A stretch of DNA of 64,000 nt. It comes from Metallyticus violacea. Its lineage: Eukaryota > Arthropoda > Insecta > Mantodea > Metallyticidae. Shown here in pieces: positions 56,105 to 64,000 of the stretch. Under the pieces are notes generated by a model. It was not told where the DNA came from. It did not search any database and was given only the letters and a program-made list of their open reading frames with translations. The translations under genes and the position numbers were made by a program. Within the stretch, counting starts at the first letter, position 1. Every line of letters starts with the position of its first letter. The DNA lies in the NCBI GenBank assembly GCA_030762175.1, contig CM060843.1, forward strand, positions 111,939,369 to 112,003,368, in the 5' to 3' direction.

Positions 56105-59049
56105 TGTTTTCTAACAGCTGCGCTACTTCGCTTTATGCAGTTCTAGAAATGTGTGAAAAAGGAACACTGGGAAACAAAACGTTGGCAAACCTTTAGATAA
56201 AAATAGAAAAGATGTCCCAAATTTAAAGGTTTATTGTTATTTTCTTGAAATGTAATTCTATGGAAGATATATCATGGTGATGTGATTCATATATCGAGTG
56301 TTTTGCTCGCTCTTGTCCCTTAATTTTCCCTTTTAACTCTGAAGGTGATCAAAATAATTGAATGCTATTTAAAACGAATGTATCAGAAACATTGTCATGG
56401 AAAGACAGAAATAACGGCGCTCTCTTTAGCCTGTGCATTGTGATTTCGTTGTCTTCGCAGTAGTACAGTAGTAGAGCGTATCATTTTACAACTCAGTATA
56501 AATCGGTACTCATTATTGGCCTCATCATTCACACCGCAATCAACATGGATTTCATAAGTTTGGAAACCAGTTGAACGAACAACGAACTCTGCGTCAACTT
56601 TTTAGGCAGAATTGTGCAATCTGCTAAATCTGTAATGAGAGCACGACTGAACTTGCTTTTTTCTTTGAAGATCGTTTCATTTCTAACCTTTATTGTCATC
56701 CAAAAATATTTATCTCATTGGAAATGCTAAAAGGAAATGTATATTGCAATAAGCAAAGGCCTGTTTTGGAACTGCCAAGAAACATTTGGCGGAAAACTGA
56801 GACTAACTCTTGACAGATTAGTGAATGCCTTCTATGCCATGAAGATAAATATGCAGGCATAATTTAACTCTTCTTATTCAAGTGTCTCGCTTTTTATACC
56901 AAAGTATTCATTGTTAGATTTTTATTATTATCAAATAAGTATTTGATTTTTTCTTTGTATTTGAATTATTCAATATTATTATTTATTTAAGAATGATTTT
57001 AGCTTTTTTGGTGAAAATACCTATATATATTGTTCATATATCTTGAAAATTACCTACATTCCTGCACACATAAACAATAAAGCATTAAATAAAGCACGTA
57101 TTAACAAATGAAAAAAAGCTAAATAAAAAAATCCTAAAGACAAAAAATGAAGTATAATGTTCCAATATCCTTATGATTGGTTCAGAATAATCATCGTTGC
57201 AAAAAAGTTAAATTGGCTGAATATCTGTGTCAAATTTCATTGAATTGCGTCTGTTTATTTGCAAGTTTTAAAGAAAAACTACGGGACTAAGATTGAGTGA
57301 AATATCCAATAGTTCACTATTCCTTGGTTATTTGAAAGGGATTCATCCTTTTTTTCTCTCTCTCTCCAAAGAACTACTCTATTATAGTGTGCTTATTTAA
57401 TAAAATATTAAAGCAGTTGCCAATGCTTTAACTTTTATGAGCAATTTAACCTAATTTAAATAATTAAATCAGAGTAATAGCCTCTTATAAACGTCTATTA
57501 TGTAGTTTAGAGAGGAACTGTTAAATTTTTGTTGAAAAAAGTTTCCAACTTGTTTCGGAATACTTTGAGTATTTGAAGAAGATCAAAGAGTTAATTACAT
57601 ATGCAAGTCGGGATGTATTTAAGTATGCAAGTACTATATTTAGTACTATACTTATAGTTAAATTGCTTTTACAGGGTATAAAGAGCAATTCATAAATATA
57701 ATACAGCAGCGCGATTGTTTCTTAGTTGCCCTTTATAAATAATGAAAGTTGTATTAAAGAAGTGTAAAAACCGCTCAAAAATGAAATAGCTGTAATAATT
57801 GCATTTAAACTTGTAACAGTCTTGAGCACAATAAAGCTCACTTTTAGGCATAATGTCTATAATTCATCGGCTGCTAGTTATAAGCATAATTAAAACAGTT
57901 AAACTCTTTCGGCTGTTTTGCAGCAGTTCATGGTTTAATATGCTAACATAACTTTCACTAACTACAGCGGTTGGCATCATCAGTGGACGATGAACAAGCA
58001 TGATCTTAATACTTACCCAGGCACCCAAAATAAATGTTTTAGATAAACAATAAAATATATTTAATTATGTAGTTCATGATTGTTTATGGCTGTGAATATA
58101 GCAATTTATCTTTGGAGAATATAGTTGGAGCGTGCTAAGAGATATTGCCAGATAAGAGAATCCCCATTTAAGTATTATTGGTTTAAAAGTTAAACAGTAG
58201 CAAAAGTCTGTAAAGGTTATTTGTTCTATTTCTCTCTCTGTTGTAGAATCAGATACACATTTATCACAACTGTAAGTGCTGAGGTGATTTTGATAAAGAT
58301 ATGCCTTATGTATGCATGAAATAATTTTAGAAATAGTGTCAAAACGTAGAAGACATGTTTATCGTTAGATGTTGAATGTGTTTCATAATTGACATGACAT
58401 CTTTACATGTTCAGGAAAAACGTAATGGTTTTGCGTGACTGCAGTTTGCATGACCAAGCTTCTTCATCGCTTGTCAAACATGACTGTCCGTTATAATTCT
58501 GCTGACGTGAGAAGTGTTGCACGGTAAACTGGCGTAAATTCTGCAGATGTATAGCGAACTGTTTTAAGCGTTTGAAAACCCGTGTTCTAGAGCCCTTAAA
58601 GCTTACGGTTCACGCAGAGATAGTAGATCTTGGTCAGTAGGCTTCGAACAGCTGAATATTGATTTTAACAAGTGGTAGCGCCAGAGCTAAAAACGGAAGT
58701 TTAGCTACGTGAAGCAATATGAATTTCAGGATCTCAGTTTGTCTCCGTCTTTCTGTAACGTGACTCGGCTTTAATAAAGACGCAACTTACGTAAGCTTTT
58801 GAAACTTCTTACCTTAATCTGTCACTTGACAGTTGTAAAAGTTTGTCCATACACATAATATCATATTGTATTGCATTCTTCCTATACCCCTGTTTTAAGG
58901 TTAGATTATTTATCCGCGTTAAAATATCGTTTACTTTTATGACGGTATAAAAGAGTTATCGTTTATGTACGATATTTATAGTACACAATAAAAGCAAAAC
59001 AGATGTATGATTATGATAGAGAATTATCTGATACTTCTTACATATGTGT
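55238..59049. other. AT-rich stretch without recognisable gene
   Basis: Nothing recognised apart from the (GA)n tract at 56071-56102 and a pyrimidine-rich tract near 57350. The whole interval lacks copies of the named transposon families, which is unusual for this window. Confidence 0.5.
56071..56102 (+). repeat. (GA)16 microsatellite
   Basis: Uninterrupted GA dinucleotides for 32 bp. Perfect arrays this long are normally length-variable between individuals. Confidence 0.95.
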
Positions 59050-59311
59050 GGGTCCTGGTGTCTAGTGGTAACCATATTTGCCTTGTAGACCCAAGATCGC
59101 GGTTTCATTCCCGGCCATGATCAATGGATTATTTTCCGAAGGAAAGTAAAGCCGTGGTTCCGGTGTCGTATATTTGTGACACTTAAAAAACCTCAAGCCT
59201 AAAAGAAGAGGCCTATGAACAAAAGTTATCGGCCTTTTGACGCTCTGATTTGAATGGGACGCTGATGATCTGAGGTGTTAAAGAGCGTCCGCAAATAAAC
59301 CAAATCAACAA
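59050..59311 (+). mobile_element. SINE family A, copy 14
   Basis: Head gggtcctggtgtctagtggt then aaccatatttgcc; B-box region gcggtttcattcccggcc. The middle lacks the cttccttcggaaggg left part (a short deletion joins the head to ttttccgaaggaaag). The end is ttaaagagcgtccgcaaata then aaccaaatcaac. It is followed within 10 bp by the (AT)n tract. Confidence 0.88.
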
Positions 59312-59317
59312 ATTATG

Positions 59318-59318
<1 letters not shown>

Positions 59319-59354
<36 letters not shown>
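59319..59354. repeat. (AT)18 microsatellite
   Basis: About 36 bp of alternating A and T between the tail of SINE A copy 14 and an inverted SINE A fragment. A SINE tail may have seeded it. Confidence 0.95.
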
Positions 59355-59357
<3 letters not shown>

Positions 59358-59418
59358 ATTCTATTCAGGGCGTGAAACGGCTGATAAATTTTGCTCAGAT
59401 ACCTTTTCTTTCAGGCCC
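59354..59418 (-). mobile_element. SINE family A, inverted 3' fragment
   Basis: cccattctattcagggcgtg then aaacggctgataaattttgc then tcagatacc is the reverse complement of the family's gcaaaatttgtcggccgttt/cacgccctgaattgaatggg region. It faces copy 14 across the (AT)n tract. Confidence 0.82.
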
Positions 59419-62400
59419 ACGTTGGGCGCCAACATTTGAGATAGTCTGGTATAGTTCCGGCAATGTGCTCCTTTGGTGCTGTGCGTATGATAGGCTTGGC
59501 TACGTTGAATATAAACCCAGTTGCGGCATGTGAAATTTAAAGATGAGTGCCGCAACATGTGAAACTGAAAGCCGTACATATAATGAGTACTGGAAACTGT
59601 GTGTATCTTGTCTCATGTCGAAATGGTAAGTGAGAACTAATGAATAGGCCAAACCAAACCGCACTGAACTGGCTCGAGTGGACTGAGGAAGGAAAACTGA
59701 ATGTATCTTGGTAGTGTAGATCTTTCAAACTGAGTACTGAGCGATGAGCAAATGCAAACTGCATTGAACTGAAAATTGACTAGAACTGCCTATGTCTCGC
59801 CGCGTATAAAACTTCATACTGAGTGCCTCAACCGACTAAACTCTTCCTTATATATTAAAGTCAAATCAAAATTCATTGGCTAAGAGACCGCAAAAGACAT
59901 GCGCAAGCCTCGCACCTTTCTTTAATAGTTCAAACACAATTCTCCATTGGCTGTTTCTAGTTCAGCTACTACACCGGTTATTCATTATTTTTTGAAAGTT
60001 TTGAAATAATTTGTCGGCATTGGCTGGTATTAACCATTTTTGGTATTAACCTTTGACAGTTGAGGCCAAAGATCCAAATGGTTTAAAAATCCTTCGGTTT
60101 ATTAACTCTGCAGTAGGTGTCCCTTTTTTTAAAAAAAGAACGGGCTTCATATAGTGATCGTCTTGCATTTTATGGTTTTATAACCCTGTTGACTTCCCAA
60201 GCCATTGCAACGAAACACACCAAGGATTTTCTCTTTTGTACAACTCTATTTATGAGCTAAAACTTATGGCGTAAATGTATATAATACTTATAATATTAAT
60301 TACTATGCCAAAGCATGATAATTGGGCTTTCCTAAAGACATATTATAATTATATTTCAGTGAGGATGGGCTCTAAGGAGCATGTGCGTTATTCGGAACTT
60401 TCATTGGGTATGCGTTGTATGGTGATTGTTCTTTGTTAGTTATGACTTACATAAATATAGTGCTAAATAACGGGTTTTGTATGAAAATTTTCTTGTCTAG
60501 AAGAGACAAGATCATTAGCAAGAAAAGGTTGGTAATTAAGTTTCAAGTAGAGAAACTATTCGCCAAGTTACGAGTCAAAAATAAGTGTTCCGAATCGTCG
60601 TGTTTAGATGAAACAGGAATTTCTTACCCCATTGCCGGCAATGTATTACCGCTGAGGAGCATAATTTTCAGCATCCCATTTAACACAGATTAATGCTTAT
60701 TATTGTCAGTTTTAGATACAGGTCATTTTATGTTATTAGTAAAACAATAAAAACGGAAATAACAATTTTTCATTACGAGTAACAACTCTATCTCCCGTTT
60801 TCCGGTTGAGGTGGCTGTATTTCCCGTTAAGCATCAGTCCTTAAATAACCTTACCGTACTATGACTGTGTCTTCCACTGTTGCTGGTGGTGAAACGCATG
60901 TATACACTTCTGTGTAAAGTAGTTTGAATCATCTTTAAACCCATTTCGATTTTAGCTGAGATTTTAATTAAAGCTTTTTCTTAAGTTCAAGGATAGTTTC
61001 CGGCAGTTATAAAATGTACAAAATCAGACATATACCCAGTTATGCCTATAATTCATGTTTAGAATTATGCACAGCCCATGAACTTGCATTTCTCCTCAAT
61101 GGAGGCAAACTTTCCTGCAAAGGAAATGTTCGTGCTATCCAAGTTCGTGTCTATGTGAGTTCATGCTACTTTTATATCGTTTATTACTAACGTCACATAA
61201 TGTCGCCGTATACCTTTCATTTGTTTAATTCACAGTATGTTGAAGTAAGTGTGTAAATATCCGCATTCGTTTATTGCTCATTGCTTAATTGTAATTAATT
61301 TTAATGTGCATATTTTATCACTCAATTGTTTTCTTTAGATATATACAAGAGAAACACTGTAAATAATAGGAGTTTATTTCTTAAGTTTATGGATATGTAG
61401 GAACAACAAAAACCTTATTTTGAGACGCAATGTGGCTCTTTCGCAATACAGGACACTTTGCCCCAATACTAAATCAATATGCACGCTACAATAATCTAAA
61501 GAATGTATCCGCAATATGTGTAGGACAGTAAAACTATAAAGAAAGACAATAACCAAAATCTACAGACCATAGCAGTTACGCAGTTTTACACATTAGTAAA
61601 TCAGCATACTTTTAGAGAAATAGAAGATGATAGGTAGCGGCATTGAAGTTCCAAACAAGAGGCAGACTCAGAAATCAAAAAGTAACTGAATATTTATAAC
61701 GTGTATTACAGACTAAACTGACTGGACCACATTAGAATGAAAGATAAATTCTATACCGTACTCCAAAACAATATACAGATTAGACTAAAAAATTGTGAAT
61801 AAATCAATGAACGTATTGAGAGCTCGCAACAAATCTTGAACTCTTGAAGCCTAAAGCAGGAAAAGAGACGTGAACAGCGTTATTCAGCATATAGAGTTCC
61901 CAAATTTGTTTTGAAAAAAAAATATCAGGAAGATATATGTATTTTTCATAGAGTGGAGTTGCATCTAAAACTATAGAGAACACACTGAATTATCACATAA
62001 GTGCTAATTTATTATTTAAATTTACTGCAGCCTTAACTTTGTTTAAGGTATTTATACATTAACAAACATCTATGCAAAACCTACATGTTACATATGTTTC
62101 CAATATAATAAAGCCATTCTTTCCTGAAGGAATATTATGCATTGATGATATCATATAATTTTAACAGGTGATTTACCAATCTAAAGTAATTTGATATTTT
62201 GATGTTTAAAGGTGAATGAATGATTGAAGTTGGGAAATACTTGTAGTTTATGAATTTCTTACATCTTATCAGTTAAACTTCATCAGTGAGAACACTTTCA
62301 ACAGTCTTAGACTCTGGATATACAGAAAACCAATTATTTCTCAATATTTGGAACTTGGATATATTCACTTCAGAAAAAAGTAAACCAACTTTTCAACAAT

Positions 62401-63427
62401 ACCTGTTTCCTTTCCTGTGCAAACATGAAATAGTTATTTGGTTTCACAAAACTCTTCACACAACTCATTAAAATTAGGTTGTTGTTTTTTTTTCTTCACA
62501 AAACCAAATTCATTGTACCTGCATTTGTTTGAATCATTAAAACAAAAAAACCTTATTTAAACATTTGAAATTATTTCCATAATGCAATAAAACGCCTGTT
62601 CTGTTTTCTGCTGCAAATTTCGGCTTTTAAGTTTTTGGTATTTCTTGAGCTTTATTTCCAGAAAGTGCTACATTCCTGGTGTAGTTTTTTATTGGGAGAT
62701 TTTAATATTTGAAAGATTCAAGTGGGCAAATATTACTTACCCTCCTCTAGGGTTTTTGACCCATGCCTACTGCATATCTTTCTTAAAAATTCTATTTAGC
62801 AGTGAACTACAGTTAAAATATCTTGTTTTTTACCCAGAATAAAAAAGTTTGCAGATTTTCAGACAGCTTTAAAGAGTAAGAGCATCCATTAATAAAATAT
62901 TTTTCAGGAAAAAAGTGAATAATATTCTCACTGTTATCAAATAGAAAACGTAACAAGGTAACGTTCAGCAACAGACAAAATGTAAACAGAGTGATGCCGA
63001 GGATTAAAGAAACTGACCTTACAATTCAAATGCTCACCGAAACAAAAAGACTCATCAGTGTAGGCACGACTCACCGCAAAGACAAAACACTTAGATTTCA
63101 TGTTGTGCTTGTTGTACTTCAGAAGAAGGACGACAATGAGCTTTGGAAGGAGAGAGATCTCAGGAAGAGTCAGACAAGCGAGAACTTCCCGACAAAAACT
63201 GGTCTAGGGCAGAGAAGCATGCAGCGCCGGCGAATGGGGACAACCTCTTACTCTAAATGTAATACTGTGCCTTGTCTTCACCAAGATGAGCAATAAACAG
63301 TTCGTTTCCCAGTGCTCCCTTAACTGCATAATGTTCCAAGAACCTGGTGCGTTCTACTACAGTGATAAAGACTGAGTCGGAGAATCAGCATGTGTGTAGC
63401 TACGAGATCGAATGAACATATCACATG
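59419..63427. other. AT-rich stretch without recognisable gene
   Basis: Open frames at 60415-60693 and 62991-63296 are not recognised. The sequence becomes more GC-balanced from about 63000. No SINE or transposase recognised before the mariner at 63430. Confidence 0.5.
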
Positions 63428-63429
63428 TA

Positions 63430-64000
63430 CAAGGTGCATTCAAGATTTTTTTTTTCTCAGGACTGGAAACAGATAGAAACTAGTTGTTTTTAAAATACGC
63501 GGGCACGTTTTCAATGCGTTACAGAGACGGCAGCACTGTATGGCACACAGAACTTCAGCGGCAGCGGCGAGAGTGAGAACTGTTTTGATACTTCAAAATG
63601 GCGAAGTTTTTATTACAAGAACAGCATGTAATCATTTACTTTCTCCATTTGCATGGCCTCACACCGATTGAAATTCATCGCCAGTTAAGTGAGACATGTG
63701 GTGATGGTGTCTAATATGCGTTCATGGATGCGACAGTTTAAGGAAGGCAGATCGTCATGTGATAACAAACCAAGGCAATCTCGGCCTCACACAAGCCGGT
63801 CTGATGATATGATCGAGCGTTGTTTTGGAGGAATGAGTTTAGAACACATCGCCTCCAAAGTTGGCATTTCCCTGGGATCTGTGGACACAATCCTGTATGA
63901 AGACCTGAAAATGCGAAAAGTGTCCACGAATGCTGACGGACGACCACTGCCAGGTAAAGTTAACGCGTGATGACGGCATGAAGGAGATGTTCTTTTCATC
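63430..64000 (+). mobile_element. Third mariner lineage, 5' part, cut by the window edge
   Basis: The likely left terminus caaggtgcattcaag follows TA at 63428-63429. The transposase gene starts at ATG 63598 (MAKFLLQEQHVIIYFLHLHG then LTPIEIHRQLSETCGDGV) and meets an in-frame stop at 63712-63714. After a small frame change it continues with WMRQFKEGRSSCDNKPRQSR and EHIASKVGISLGSVDTILYE then DLKMRKVS. The order (helix-turn-helix, linker, second helix-turn-helix) is the mariner paired-domain layout. The part after KVS is eroded. The catalytic region lies beyond the window. Different from M1-M5 and from the 25.5-kb copy in both terminus and protein. Confidence 0.82.

Noticed and set aside
1..64000. 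CRISPR array, operons, integrons or other prokaryotic systems
   Set aside because: No regularly spaced direct repeats and no dense coding; the content is eukaryotic SINEs, mariners and Tc-like relics.

Overview
The window looks like non-coding, AT-rich DNA from a large, repeat-rich insect genome. I found no convincing host protein-coding gene. Long open frames are absent apart from those made by transposase remnants and by antisense reading through SINEs. The insect assignment is an inference from three things: two abundant tRNA-headed SINE families, insect-type mariner and Tc-like transposases, and a tRNA-Ala(AGC)-like sequence. A cockroach, termite or similar hemimetabolous insect would fit, but the sequence does not prove it.

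Four kinds of mobile DNA account for nearly everything recognisable. (1) SINE family A is about 290 bp, has a tRNA-like head and ends in an aataaacaaa-type tail. I count 15 segments: 2.2, 7.4, 7.9, 8.7, 10.6, 13.2, 22.2, 23.3, 23.7, 30.5, 43.6, 49.4 split with 50.8, 55.0, 59.05 and 59.35 kb. (2) SINE family B is about 265 bp, has a tRNA-Ser-like head and is present at 19.2, 19.7, 21.1, 36.7, 37.6, 38.5 and 43.6 kb. (3) One D34D mariner family has ITRs beginning cgagggtaggtccataag. Its five copies (3.0-4.2, 34.3-34.8, 41.6-42.7, 49.6-50.8 and 53.2-54.4 kb) are all inactivated. Two other mariner lineages lie at 25.5-26.25 kb and at the right edge (63.4 kb onward). (4) Tc-like transposase relics occur at 9.4-10.1, 11.0, 17.0-17.65, 26.6-27.0, 30.0-31.2, 33.2 and 44.85-45.56 kb. 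There is also a Penelope-like reverse transcriptase relic at 8.5-9.4 kb, a third tRNA-headed SINE at 45.6-45.8 kb and a poorly defined shared repeat at 20.7 and 46.5 kb.

The most informative structures are nested insertions whose order can be read directly. A mariner sits inside a SINE A whose 13-bp target duplication is still exact (49407-50990). A SINE A with an 11-bp duplication interrupts the Penelope-like gene (8.5-9.4 kb), and a 708-bp Tc-like deletion derivative abuts its end. Another SINE A splits a Tc-like transposase gene (30.0-31.2 kb). A Tc-like transposase at 17.0-17.65 kb has its middle part inverted relative to its end. Two deletion derivatives of one Tc-like element carry different internal deletions (9.4 and 44.9 kb).

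The remaining sequence is AT-rich with a few simple repeats: poly-T, poly-A, (GA)n, (AT)n and a 25-bp minisatellite at 15.3 kb. The only RNA-gene-like sequence outside SINEs is the tRNA-Ala-like element at 24.2 kb, which carries a 3-nt insertion and is probably a pseudogene. I saw no clear undescribed functional system. The likely novelty is in the SINE families and the transposon derivatives.
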